DNA of 64,000 bases from Chloroflexota bacterium. GTDB lineage: Bacteria > Chloroflexota > Anaerolineae > J036 > Brachytrichaceae. Location of the stretch: assembly GCA_021788625.1 (NCBI GenBank), contig JAJYKL010000004.1, forward strand, positions 38,273 to 102,272, read 5' to 3'. Below, piece by piece: positions 1 to 8,374 of this stretch. The notes below the pieces were generated by a model. The model was given only the letters and a program-made list of their open reading frames with translations. It was not told where the DNA came from and searched no databases. Every line of letters starts with the position of its first letter. The stretch's first letter is position 1. The position numbers and the translations under genes were made by a program.

Positions 1-662
1 GTTGGGTCACCGTTGTAAACGGCCTCCACGAAGCTAAAACCGAGGCCGGAGAGGGTACGCTGGATTAGGCGCAAGGTATTGAAGCGATAACGGACCGGGT
101 ACGTGTCATGCTCCTGCCGCCCCTGCAGGCGGCGCGAGAGCCGGTCGTGCAGTGCATGCGGCGCGAGCCGGATCAGCCAGGTGGTGTAGTTCCATGCGTT
201 GGGCGTGAGGAAGAGCACATGTCCGCCCGGCCGCAGCACGCGATAGATCTCGCCGAAGGTGCGAGCCGGGTCGATCAGGTGCTCGCACAGCCACGCCGAA
301 GTGACGACGTCGAAGGACCTGTCGCGGAAAGGCTGGTCTTCGGCCAGCGCGGCGATGCGCTGCCGTACAGTGGTGTTCAGGCGCAGCGCCTGCTCGTCGG
401 CGTCCAGGCCGCAGGTGAGCCCGGCGCGTGCGTAGACGGGCGACAGGAAGTCTGCGTGGCCGCAGCCGATATCGAGGACGGCGGCGCCAGGGCGCATGTA
501 GCGATCCACCACATCGCGGAAGACGTACAGACTGTGTCGCCAGCCGGGCTTGCGCCGGGCATACAGTTGGCGGAAATACTCCTGCCGGTTGGTATCGCGA
601 TGAGGAGCCGCACTTTCCGACGGGTGCGCTGGCGATGTTTCATGATCGGTTGATGGATGCAT
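1..662 (-). CDS. Class I SAM-dependent methyltransferase, C-terminus cut by window edge
   Basis: Open reading frame read on the minus strand from an ATG at 662 and running off the window start, so about 220 codons are present and the stop is missing; the ORF track omits it for that reason. The glycine-rich SAM-binding motif I (LDIGCGHADF) lies near residues 63-72 and is followed by an acidic residue at the end of strand 2 (GLDAD). A later motif with DRSFDVV and CEHL, then EIYRVLRPGGHVLFLTPN, is typical of type 11 methyltransferases that act on small molecules, lipids or glycans. The substrate cannot be told from the sequence. It is the first gene of its transcript or follows the dehydratase upstream by 56 bases. 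The overlapping plus-strand ORF is a shadow. Confidence 0.85.
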   Translation of the reverse strand, partial: MHPSTDHETSPAHPSESAAPHRDTNRQEYFRQLYARRKPGWRHSLYVFRDVVDRYMRPGAAVLDIGCGHADFLSPVYARAGLTCGLDADEQALRLNTTVRQRIAALAEDQPFRDRSFDVVTSAWLCEHLIDPARTFGEIYRVLRPGGHVLFLTPNAWNYTTWLIRLAPHALHDRLSRRLQGRQEHDTYPVRYRFNTLRLIQRTLSGLGFSFVEAVYNGDP

Positions 663-718
663 AGTCAACCTGATCATTGTACGGGTTTCAACCTAGTAAG
701 TTGATCAACACGTTGCGG

Positions 719-1963
719 TCACTCATCACCCCACCAGGGCTCGCCATCGGCGAGGTTGGCCTTCAGGTATTCCTGGTCGAGCACAATGCCTAAGCCGGGA
801 TGAGTGGAGATGAGCATACGACCGTCGCGGATGACTGGTTTGTTGCCGGCGGCCTCGGGGGCCTGGTCGGCGTTGCGAACACACTCCATGCGTGGGCAGT
901 TGAAAACGGCCGCAGACCATTGCTGTGAGGCCATGTTCAACACATAGCCACTGACGTTGTGCAGGCTCACCGGGATGCGATAGAGTGCGGCGATGTCTGC
1001 GATGATATGTGTGCCAGTGATGCCGCCGGAGTTGATCAGATCCGGTTGCAGACAGTCGATTGCCTGGTTCTGGATGAATGGCAACGCCCCTTCGGGCAGC
1101 TCGATGTTCTCGCCGGTCATGATCGGCAGGCGCGTGGCGTGGCGCAGCGCCATCCACGCGTCAGAATAGACTGGCGCGATGGGATCTTCCAGGTACAGGG
1201 GTTTGATCGGCTCCACGGCCTGAGCCACCTGGATGGCGCTGGGCAGGTCCAGCTCGTTGTGGCAGTGCACGATGATGTCGATACCGTCTCCCAGCGCTTC
1301 GCGCGCCAGGGCGTAGGCACGGCGCACCCTATCCACTTCCTGTGGACCGAGGTTGGGAGTGTACTGCTGCATGGGTGTGCCCAGGATATGATGGATGTCG
1401 ATCTTGTAAGCCTTAAAGCCGTGCGGATCGTCTTTGAGTTGTTGAGCTCGAGCGCGCCACTCGTCACGGCTTAGGAAATCCCCTCCTGCACAATGCGAGT
1501 ATAGGGGAATTTCCGTACGGAAATTCCCTCCCAATAACTTCGAGACAGGCTGACCGAGCAGCTTGCCGGCAAGGTCCCAGAGTGCAATATCTATCCCGCT
1601 CAGCACGCGCATCTGCCTACCGCGCTGAGGGTAAGCGTAAAACATGTTATGGTAATGCACCTGAATTGCCAGGGGATCCTTACCGATGAGTCCCAGGTGT
1701 GGCAGGCGCGGGCCTTCGAGTCCTGCTATGGCGGAACGTGCAAGCGGGCCGGTTGCTCCACATGCACCGTAGCCACAGATGCCGGCGTCCGTTTCTACCT
1801 TGACCAAGGTAGTTCCATGCCGGGGCTGCATGGCCTTTATGGCTGTAATTTTTACCTGCCCTTGTACTGAGCGAGCTGCCACGTTTAGTGGGTTTACTGG
1901 CTGGGCAGGATCGCTGGCGGATGGGTTAGGCGAAGAAGTGGATGGCAAAGGATTTTGAGACAT
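719..1963 (-). CDS. Enolase-superfamily sugar-acid dehydratase (mandelate racemase/muconate lactonizing type, galactonate/mannonate dehydratase-like)
   Basis: This 414-residue protein belongs to the mandelate racemase/muconate lactonizing group and most resembles the galactonate/mannonate dehydratase branch. After a Ser/Pro-rich N-terminal extension of about 30 residues come the capping domain and a TIM barrel. Candidate catalytic or metal residues are K187 in KAYKID, the HCHNELD segment at 233-239, E in LEDP at about 259, E in TGEN at 285 and H335 in LHNVSG. Such enzymes abstract the proton alpha to a carboxylate with Mg2+ and dehydrate sugar acids to 2-keto-3-deoxy acids. The start is supported by GGAAGG six bases upstream. 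The exact sugar acid is not predictable; other sugar-acid genes in the window fit a catabolic role. Confidence 0.88.
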   Translation of the reverse strand: MSQNPLPSTSSPNPSASDPAQPVNPLNVAARSVQGQVKITAIKAMQPRHGTTLVKVETDAGICGYGACGATGPLARSAIAGLEGPRLPHLGLIGKDPLAIQVHYHNMFYAYPQRGRQMRVLSGIDIALWDLAGKLLGQPVSKLLGGNFRTEIPLYSHCAGGDFLSRDEWRARAQQLKDDPHGFKAYKIDIHHILGTPMQQYTPNLGPQEVDRVRRAYALAREALGDGIDIIVHCHNELDLPSAIQVAQAVEPIKPLYLEDPIAPVYSDAWMALRHATRLPIMTGENIELPEGALPFIQNQAIDCLQPDLINSGGITGTHIIADIAALYRIPVSLHNVSGYVLNMASQQWSAAVFNCPRMECVRNADQAPEAAGNKPVIRDGRMLISTHPGLGIVLDQEYLKANLADGEPWWGDE

Positions 1964-2252
1964 ATGAAACCTTCCTGGGTGGTGCGATATTGTTTAGTGA
2001 TCATTGATTGAAACATGCGTAAAAGGTGCGTTGTTGTCAGAAGTTTTGAGTGGCTCAATGGTGGTTCGGGTGCTTTGCGGGTGGAGTGTGGTTGGGCGAG
2101 CGACAGCGAATACAACATGGCTAACTCCCTGAATATGATGGTCCATTTCAGGCCAGGTGTGTTATGGCTGATCACATTGGGATTATAGGCAGCATACTTC
2201 GGAAAAAACAGTAACAGGTCTGCTGCTGCATGTGAATCATTGTTCATGGGTG

Positions 2253-2270
2253 ATTGTTAAGATCAACAAT
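2253..2270. promoter_or_regulatory. Candidate operator palindrome ATTGTT-N6-AACAAT
   Basis: Two perfect 6-base arms, ATTGTT and AACAAT, surround a 6-base spacer. The site lies between divergent genes and about 290 bases upstream of the dehydratase start, the size and shape of a LacI- or TetR-type operator. No regulator gene is adjacent, so the binder is unknown. Confidence 0.3.
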
Positions 2271-2354
2271 GGCGAAGTGGTTTAGAATCCTCTTATATAC
2301 CCCCAAAGAGCGCACTGACATATATAAAAATAGCCGAAAAAAAGCAAAAAAGCA

Positions 2355-2383
2355 TTTACAACGCCTACCTTTAGATTTATACT
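2355..2383 (+). promoter_or_regulatory. Sigma-70-type promoter for the SH3b gene
   Basis: TTTACA (2355-2360) and TATACT (2378-2383) are separated by exactly 17 bases, each one mismatch from consensus. Transcription would begin near 2390, about 36 bases before the SH3b start codon. Confidence 0.55.
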
Positions 2384-2425
2384 GCTAATTAGTGATAGAG
2401 GAGCGCGGAATGGGTTGGGGGAATT

Positions 2426-3010
2426 ATGACAACTGTGTTTCGGTCGCGCGCTTCGATGGATGGTGTGGCGCGGAGATCAAGGCACGCTCATAACGATAAA
2501 AGGCGTGATAACCTATATCTTCCAGTGCAACCCGCACTGGCTCTTGAACACCGTCGGTTACGTTGGATCAGACTGATCATTATCTCCGGTGTTTGTTTGG
2601 TCCTGGCAATGGTTTTCCTGCAGCATCTATACCTGCCGGTGGGGCAGGGAGCGTCTGTAAACGAGGTCGCAGGCACACCTGTTGTGACCGTACAGTTTAC
2701 TTCTGGAACTTCGGTACCATCAGCCAGCAACGTGGCACAGCCGGTGAGCCGGCAAATGCCCGATCAAGCAACACAACCGAGTTTGACAGTCGTCAGCGAC
2801 CTGGGGTACGTGAACGTACGCAGTGGACCTGGCGTAGAGTATGGGCAACTCGCTACGCTTGCCAGTGGGACACGTGTGGTGGTGACAGGGCGGAGTGCTG
2901 ACGGAACATGGTGGCAGATTACATTCAGCGGGAAGACGGGTTGGGTATTCGGTCAACTAACGCATTTCGACGGTGATTTGTCGCAGGTGCCAGTGGTCAC
3001 GTCACCATAG
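2426..3010 (+). CDS. Membrane-anchored bacterial SH3 (SH3b) domain protein
   Basis: A 194-residue protein with a basic cytoplasmic N-terminus, one membrane segment at about 48-70 (LIIISGVCLVLAMVFL region), a Ser/Thr/Val-rich extracellular linker, and one SH3_3 domain at about 115-190. The domain shows the family hallmarks VNVRSGPG, a GT turn and a closing WW..I/GW pattern. SH3b domains usually bind peptidoglycan or other wall components, so the likely place of action is the outer face of the membrane. A purine run (GGGGG) sits four bases before the ATG. It is monocistronic, with its own promoter upstream. No catalytic domain is present. Confidence 0.8.
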   Translation: MTTVFRSRASMDGVARRSRHAHNDKRRDNLYLPVQPALALEHRRLRWIRLIIISGVCLVLAMVFLQHLYLPVGQGASVNEVAGTPVVTVQFTSGTSVPSASNVAQPVSRQMPDQATQPSLTVVSDLGYVNVRSGPGVEYGQLATLASGTRVVVTGRSADGTWWQITFSGKTGWVFGQLTHFDGDLSQVPVVTSP

Positions 3011-3256
3011 GCCCTTAATGATGCCTGCAACCCCTGGAACATCGCAATACCCTGTATCAATCCACGCGTTATTCTGAAAGTTAAGGCGAGCGACAGGAAA
3101 ACACCGCATTGACGATCGGTTAGCCCTTCCTGAAACTTGCCGATGATCGCACTGCGCATACCCTCCTCGCAAGAGAGATACTACATTCGTAATCTGTAAT
3201 ACCAGAATTCATCAGGTCACCATTGCCCACAAAGCAGGTGCATAATCGCGTCTACG

Positions 3257-4249
3257 TTGGGAAACGACTCACTTGACCCGCGCCAACTAGTTGCCCTGAT
3301 GCGCTCGGTGCTACCTGCCATCGCATCGGCGCACAGTGCGGCGCATGAACCGGCACATGAACCGGCGCATAGTGATATTCGCTTGCAGGCCATTACGACC
3401 GGCAAGTTCAATTCCTCGTTTTACGTCTGCAACGCGGGCGAAGAACTGGTGCTACGAATCGCTCCACCTAAAGAGCAGGTGTTCCTTTTCTATGAGCGAG
3501 ACATGATGCGTCAAGAGCCACCGTTACATGCTCTGCTGCAAAAGCACACTCAGGTACCTGTGGCTACCATCCTACTCTTTGACGACACGCATTCGCTGAT
3601 CGATCGCGACTTCATGCTGATGCAGCGGCTGCCAGGTCGACCGCTCTCCAGTGTAAGTGGCGTGGACGTCGCGAAGGTTCTTTATCAGGTCGGACAGTAT
3701 TTGGCGCAGGCACATGCATTGACACGCGAACGTCATGGTTACCTGGGCGCGCACCATCCCATGGAACCACAGACAACCTGGGTGCAGGCGTTCGAGGTGA
3801 TGTGGAATAAACTGCTTGACGACATTGTTAGTGTTGGTCACTATGATGCTCGTGAGAGTGAGCAGATGAGAAATCTGTTCCAGACCTATCGGGAGATGTT
3901 CGACCGGCCGGTGCAGGCCAGTCTGCTGCACATGGATGTGTGGGCACAGAATATCCTGGTGGATGAGAGAGGAAATGTCAGCGGGTTATTGGACTGGGAC
4001 CGGGCATTATGGGGTGACCCGGAGATCGAGTTCGCCGTGCTGGACTATTGCGGCATTTCGGAGCCAGCCTTTTGGGAAGGGTATGGTAAACAGCGCGACA
4101 AGTCGCCCGAGGCGGAGGTGCGGCGCGTGTTCTACCTGTTGTATGAGTTGCAGAAGTACATCGTGATCGAGCAGGGCCGGAAGCACAACACCTCCGGGGC
4201 ACATCGCTATAAAGAACAGGCTATGCAAATTGTGAGGCAGGCTTTATGA
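3257..4249 (+). CDS. Aminoglycoside phosphotransferase (APH)-fold kinase
   Basis: A 330-residue APH/choline-kinase-fold protein. The N-lobe carries a VLRIAPP strand with the usual position for ATP-binding residues. The catalytic loop is HMDVWAQN near residue 225 (Brenner HxDxxxxN form), and the metal-binding LLDWDRALWGDP segment follows. These enzymes phosphorylate small alcohols, sugars, amines or antibiotics; the substrate is not evident and resistance should not be assumed. The ORF begins with TTG at 3257 without a clear ribosome-binding site. No in-frame ATG occurs upstream before a stop at 3197, and the first internal ATG is residue 15, so the start is uncertain. A 12-base unit is duplicated near residues 30-37, giving repeated AHEP. 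Confidence 0.8.
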   Translation: MGNDSLDPRQLVALMRSVLPAIASAHSAAHEPAHEPAHSDIRLQAITTGKFNSSFYVCNAGEELVLRIAPPKEQVFLFYERDMMRQEPPLHALLQKHTQVPVATILLFDDTHSLIDRDFMLMQRLPGRPLSSVSGVDVAKVLYQVGQYLAQAHALTRERHGYLGAHHPMEPQTTWVQAFEVMWNKLLDDIVSVGHYDARESEQMRNLFQTYREMFDRPVQASLLHMDVWAQNILVDERGNVSGLLDWDRALWGDPEIEFAVLDYCGISEPAFWEGYGKQRDKSPEAEVRRVFYLLYELQKYIVIEQGRKHNTSGAHRYKEQAMQIVRQAL

Positions 4250-4434
4250 TGATGGCGTATCTTGCTCTTCGAAAAACTGCCAGAGAGTTGGTCAACTGAT
4301 TGAATTACCACTCGAAGCGGAGAATGCTGTATTACGATACCAGGCAAACCTCACAGCCCCGAGCCAGGATTCACGACGCAGCCCACCTCAACGGCCGAGC
4401 AACTATACGTGGCTGATTCGGGTTCAGGTACCAG

Positions 4435-5547
4435 ATGGGACCATACATGACGGAATTGACTTGTGGCGAGCGCGTGGTGCGCTGTTTCATTGGAGAAGAT
4501 ATAGACCGTGTGCCGTTTGGTGTTGGCCTGGGCTGGGACCCATGGGGCGAGACACTTGACCACTTTCGCGCCCAGTCCGGTATTGTGAACCTGGACTTGC
4601 GCGAGTATTTCAGGCTGGATAAGAGCTTCGCACTGCCTGATGTGCATTACGGTATATATCCAGAGTTTGAGCCCCTCGTCCTGGAGCAGACGCCCGAGTT
4701 CATCGTTCACCGTGATGGCCGTGGCATCACCATGCGTGACCGGCGTGATAGCGGATCGATGCCGGAGTGGCTGGACTACCCAGTGAAGACCGAAGACGAC
4801 TGGGAGCGTCTAAAGAGTGATCGATTGCGACCCGGTGACCCCGGTCGCACTGCAATCGACTGGGATGCATTTCGCGCCCGTCTGAAGGAGACAGGCGAAG
4901 CTGTACAGGTCGGCGTGTTCCCTTACGGTGTGTTTGGTACTCCGCGCGACCTACTCGGCGTGGAAGAGTTGCTAATCAGTTTCTATGAGCGACCGGCGCT
5001 GGTGAAGGATATGATGCAGCACCTGACCAGCGTGTGGCTTGCGGTGTGGGAGCGTGTGGCGAACGAGGTGCCCATCAGTCATATTCATATTTGGGAGGAT
5101 ATGAGTGGCAAGGCGGGTTCGCTTATCTCGCCGAAGATGGTACGTGAGTTTATGATGCCATGCTACGACCGCATTGTCGATTTCGCCCGTGCGCATGGGG
5201 TGCGTGTCGTTTCGGTGGACACCGATGGCGACTGCAGCCAGCTCATCCCCGTTTTTATGCAGCATGGCATCAATATGATGTTTCCATTCGAAGTGCAGGC
5301 GGGCAACGATGTACGCGAATTTCGCCAGCACTATCCCACTCTGGGTATTATGGGCGGGCTGGATAAACGGGCCCTGGCAGCCAGTCATGTCGATGTGGAT
5401 CGAGAAGTGCAAAAGGCGGTTGACATGGTGCGGTGTGGCCGATATGTGCCCAGTTTCGATCACCTCATCCCACCGGACGCCATATGGGATAACTACCGCT
5501 ATGCCGTATCGCGGCTTCGGCAGGTCTGCTGGGGTACGAGCACCTGA
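4435..5547 (+). CDS. Uroporphyrinogen decarboxylase (URO-D) family protein
   Basis: A 370-residue TIM-barrel protein of the URO-D superfamily. It contains the family pattern IHIWEDMSGKAGSLISPKMV near the middle and a C-terminal LGIMGGLDKR segment. It does not look like a haem-pathway HemE and no other tetrapyrrole gene is near. The superfamily also includes corrinoid-dependent methyltransferases (MtaA/CmuA type) and many uncharacterised heterotrophic paralogues, so methyl transfer from a methylated substrate is one reasonable guess. No corrinoid-binding protein or Zn-type partner lies next to it. A second in-frame ATG is four codons downstream. Confidence 0.8.
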   Translation: MGPYMTELTCGERVVRCFIGEDIDRVPFGVGLGWDPWGETLDHFRAQSGIVNLDLREYFRLDKSFALPDVHYGIYPEFEPLVLEQTPEFIVHRDGRGITMRDRRDSGSMPEWLDYPVKTEDDWERLKSDRLRPGDPGRTAIDWDAFRARLKETGEAVQVGVFPYGVFGTPRDLLGVEELLISFYERPALVKDMMQHLTSVWLAVWERVANEVPISHIHIWEDMSGKAGSLISPKMVREFMMPCYDRIVDFARAHGVRVVSVDTDGDCSQLIPVFMQHGINMMFPFEVQAGNDVREFRQHYPTLGIMGGLDKRALAASHVDVDREVQKAVDMVRCGRYVPSFDHLIPPDAIWDNYRYAVSRLRQVCWGTST

Positions 5548-5752
5548 GAGAAATCGGTTTTCGTGCTACAAACAAGGCTGAGTCCAGACCGGCGAGTAGC
5601 GTAATCCACCTGCAGAATATAGCCGGCTCCATGTGGGCTGCCTTATGCTCGACGGCATAATCAGGCATGGCCAATCATCCTATCCGGTAAATAGTTGAGT
5701 TCATTGACGATTATGGTTCATTGAAGCTTGAAAGCCCGCCATGCTACCTTGC

Positions 5753-5800
5753 AACGATCGGTGTCATAATGAGGTGGGAAGCACTTGGCCGATCGTTTTT
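5753..5800 (+). terminator. Terminator-like inverted repeat with T-run
   Basis: AACGATCGG at 5753-5761 is matched perfectly by CCGATCGTT at 5789-5797, and the right arm ends in a run of five T. The loop is long (27 bases) and the element lies about 200 bases past the URO-D stop, so it may end that transcript or may instead be a protein-binding palindrome. Confidence 0.35.
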
Positions 5801-5820
5801 GCCGATGAGGTGGATGCACA

Positions 5821-5847
5821 TGTCTGACATATTGCAGAATTCAGACA
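5821..5847. promoter_or_regulatory. Candidate operator TGTCTGA-N13-TCAGACA
   Basis: A perfect 7-base inverted repeat with a 13-base spacer, centred about 125 bases upstream of the arginine decarboxylase start. Its position suits an operator; no regulator is encoded nearby. Confidence 0.3.
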
Positions 5848-5961
5848 AGCTGCTGTCATGCAGGACGCGGTATCAGGTGATACTCTTGTCCCTCGAATAG
5901 AACACAGATACACATTCATCGTAATATTTTAGGTAATGCTGCTGGAGGAGCGAACCGACCT

Positions 5962-7410
5962 ATGCCGCACCCGGTTATTAGTTGGGAGCACGAGGCACCT
6001 GTGCCGAACGATTACCAGTTTAACGATTTTCTCTGCAATCATGACGGCCGACTGTATTACGAAGATCTTGACCTGACACAGTTGCTCATCGCAGGGCGGA
6101 AAGATCAGGGTATGGGCCACACGCTGAGCAGCCCGCTGGAGGTTGTATACCTGCCGAAGGTCCGCCAGAAAGTGACGCAGCTCAGAGGTATATTCGCCGA
6201 AGCAGCACAGGCGCTGGGTTACACGGGGCAGTTCCATTACGCCTACGCTTCGAAAGCGAATACCGCCGAAGAAGTGGTGCAGGTTGCACTTGAGGCTGGT
6301 GCGCACTACGAAATGTCATCGCAGGTGGACACGGTCATCGCACAAATGATGCAGGCGGCTGGCCAATTACCTGAAGGTCGCATGGTTATCGCCAATGGAT
6401 TCAAGCCGGCTGGCAGTAGTTACGCGCGCAGTCTGGTGCGCATGAAGCAGGTGCATGATAACCTCATCCCTGTTTTAGAGGACCTGGTGGAGTTGGCTCC
6501 TTTCATCGAATCGGGTGTGCCGTTTGATGTGGGCTTGCGGTTGAAGTGTTATGGACATCGCAACCATGGCACCAAAACCCCTGTCGATGCTGGCAACTCC
6601 CGCTTCGGACTGACAGTGGAGGACCTGACTAAAGCAGCAGATATTATTGCCGCAGCACCTACGCTAAACCTGAAGCTCTTCCACGCCATGATCGGAAGCC
6701 AGATCGCGAGCGAACATGAGTTCGTCAGTGCGCTGAAACCTGCCATAGACCTGTATGCCCGTCTGCGCCAGCGCCATTCCACGCTGCACATTTTTGACTT
6801 TGGTGGCGGCGTACCGGCACCGATGACACTTAACTTCCATTTCGACTATGTGGAGTTTGCGCATCTGTTGATGACCTCGCTGCTGGAATCGTGCGGGCAT
6901 TACAACGTGCCGGTGCCCGATATCATGGGCGAAATGGGTCGCTATACCACTACCGAACATGGCGTGCACTGCTTTAAGGTGCTGATGGTTAAGAACAACG
7001 GATCCACGCTGCCCTGGTATATCATCGATGGTTCCATCATGACGTCGTTCCCCGATGTTTGGGCTTTGGGCGAGCATTTTATCGTCCTGCCGCTCAATCA
7101 CCTTGACAGACCCTTTCAGCGGGTGCAGTTGGGTGGCCTGACCTGTGATAGCGATGACATCTACCCACCCAAGATGAGTCTTTCACCGCTCTACCTGCCC
7201 GTCGAGACGAAAGACCTGTACATCGGCTTTTTCAGTGTGGGAGCCTATCAAGAGATGCTCGGAGGCGTGCGCGGCAGCAAGCATTGTATGCTGCCCGAAG
7301 CGTGCGAACTGGTGGTGGATCGTAATGGCAGCGGAGCTTATCAATTCCATACCATTCCAGGCCAGACGGCTAATGACGTGTTACGCAATCTGGGTTACCC
7401 GGTGAGTTGA
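5962..7410 (+). CDS. speA: Arginine decarboxylase, short (about 480-residue) fold-type III PLP form
   Basis: PLP-dependent decarboxylase of the alanine-racemase fold that would convert arginine to agmatine for polyamine synthesis in the cytosol. The PLP lysine is in YASKAN near residue 99, VIANGFKP follows near 140, the LFHAMIGSQI and FDFGGGVP segments hold phosphate-binding residues, and the C-terminal domain has GLTCDSDDIYP and GFFSVGAYQEMLGG, matching biosynthetic arginine decarboxylases. At 482 residues it is shorter than the roughly 630-residue enterobacterial SpeA and resembles the compact form known from other phyla. No agmatinase or agmatine deiminase gene is adjacent. The leader carries GGAGGAGC 10 bases before the ATG, a spacing also seen at the two receptor kinases. 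Confidence 0.8.
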   Translation: MPHPVISWEHEAPVPNDYQFNDFLCNHDGRLYYEDLDLTQLLIAGRKDQGMGHTLSSPLEVVYLPKVRQKVTQLRGIFAEAAQALGYTGQFHYAYASKANTAEEVVQVALEAGAHYEMSSQVDTVIAQMMQAAGQLPEGRMVIANGFKPAGSSYARSLVRMKQVHDNLIPVLEDLVELAPFIESGVPFDVGLRLKCYGHRNHGTKTPVDAGNSRFGLTVEDLTKAADIIAAAPTLNLKLFHAMIGSQIASEHEFVSALKPAIDLYARLRQRHSTLHIFDFGGGVPAPMTLNFHFDYVEFAHLLMTSLLESCGHYNVPVPDIMGEMGRYTTTEHGVHCFKVLMVKNNGSTLPWYIIDGSIMTSFPDVWALGEHFIVLPLNHLDRPFQRVQLGGLTCDSDDIYPPKMSLSPLYLPVETKDLYIGFFSVGAYQEMLGGVRGSKHCMLPEACELVVDRNGSGAYQFHTIPGQTANDVLRNLGYPVS

Positions 7411-7462
7411 GGTTAGTATCCAAGCGGGTGAAGCCAGGCAGCCTGGCGACCAGGTGATCTAT

Positions 7463-8329
7463 ATGAACCGTGATCAACTCAGCAGGGGGATGCAGGAGCA
7501 GGTACGCAAGTCCCTGCTGTCATACTCCATCTTTCGACCGGAGAGTGCAGCGGTCATCGCACTGACGCTTATTCTGGTCACGCTGTCGGTGCTGGGATTG
7601 TCATGGTTTCCCGGCACCTGGTGGATGTGGCTCGCCTTTGGCTTAGTGGGAGAGGGGCTGGTAGTTTTTAGCAGCCTGCGTGATCCCCGGTTTAACCAGC
7701 AGGTGATGGACGAAGTGTTCCACGAACGATTTGACGTGCGTCGTTTGCACAATCCCGACCTGCGCCAGAAAGTGAACAAGGCTCTTGATTACCGTGAGCA
7801 AATCGCTCAAGAGATTGACCGTAAGAAAGATGACGTACTGGATGAATACCTGCGCGATACGGCGCACGGATTGGAAGATTGGATTGCTCAGGTATATCGC
7901 CTGGCGCTGGGCCTGGATGACGATAAAGATGCCATGATCGCACGCGAGTTGCAGTCAGTGCAACAGGAAATCACGCGTTACAAGGCGGAACTTGTCAGGC
8001 AGAAGGGCACTGCAGTTCAGGAGGATATCGAAAAAACCATTAGCCTCAAACAAGCGCAACAGACCGCATTGAGCAGCCTGCGCGACACGCGCGAGAAAGC
8101 GCGCTTGCAGCTGGAAGACACACTCTCGGCCATCAGTACCGTCTACACTCAGGTGGTGCTGCTCGGTTCGAAAGACGTCAATAGTGCACAGGCACAGCGC
8201 CTGCAGCAAGATATGGTTGACCAGGTGCAGGCACTGCAAGACACCAGCGATGCAATGGATGAGGTGTATCAGACATCGGGGATGCAACCAGCAGTGTCAA
8301 AGACCACTGGAAAGACAATAAACAAGTGA
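7463..8329 (+). CDS. Membrane-hairpin plus coiled-coil protein of unknown function
   Basis: About 288 residues. An N-terminal pair of membrane segments (roughly residues 28-50 and 55-72) is followed by a highly charged helical region of about 200 residues rich in K, E, Q and D with heptad-like spacing, predicted to be a cytoplasmic coiled coil. I do not recognise a named family. It starts 52 bases after the arginine decarboxylase and ends 45 bases before the substrate-binding/OmpA gene, so it appears to belong to the same module. The track begins at a GTG (7454), but AGGTG inside that codon sits six bases before ATG 7463, which I prefer. A structural or scaffold role is an inference. Confidence 0.65.
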   Translation: MNRDQLSRGMQEQVRKSLLSYSIFRPESAAVIALTLILVTLSVLGLSWFPGTWWMWLAFGLVGEGLVVFSSLRDPRFNQQVMDEVFHERFDVRRLHNPDLRQKVNKALDYREQIAQEIDRKKDDVLDEYLRDTAHGLEDWIAQVYRLALGLDDDKDAMIARELQSVQQEITRYKAELVRQKGTAVQEDIEKTISLKQAQQTALSSLRDTREKARLQLEDTLSAISTVYTQVVLLGSKDVNSAQAQRLQQDMVDQVQALQDTSDAMDEVYQTSGMQPAVSKTTGKTINK

Positions 8330-8374
8330 ACGGGTGGGGGATGATCGCCCCATGCCGTGTATGAGGTAATGACG

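Larger units (their letters stand above)
1964..2425. other. Divergent intergenic region between dehydratase and SH3b gene
   Basis: This 462-base gap separates two divergently transcribed genes. It holds an 18-base palindrome at 2253-2270 and a good sigma-70-like promoter at 2355-2383, both listed separately. The minus ORF at 1894-2247 overlaps the dehydratase start and has no recognisable protein features, so I do not call it. Downstream of 2270 the sequence turns AT-rich, as expected of a promoter zone. Confidence 0.5.
5548..5961. other. Intergenic region with two inverted repeats
   Basis: A 414-base gap between the URO-D-family gene and the arginine decarboxylase. It contains a 9-base inverted repeat followed by T5 (5753-5800) and a 7-base inverted repeat (5821-5847), both listed separately. 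I see no coding potential; the short ORFs here read across both motifs. Confidence 0.5.

Noticed and set aside
108-653. 181-residue plus-strand ORF near the window start
   Set aside because: It lies antisense to the truncated methyltransferase, which has clear SAM motifs; the plus frame has no family features.
1894-2247. 117-residue minus ORF upstream of the dehydratase
   Set aside because: It overlaps the supported dehydratase start, has low-complexity composition and no ribosome-binding site or motif.
3257-4249. Aminoglycoside resistance gene
   Set aside because: The fold is APH-like, but the superfamily is broad and nothing in sequence or context indicates an antibiotic substrate.
4435-5547. 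HemE of the haem pathway
   Set aside because: No other tetrapyrrole genes are near and the sequence fits the divergent URO-D paralogue group.
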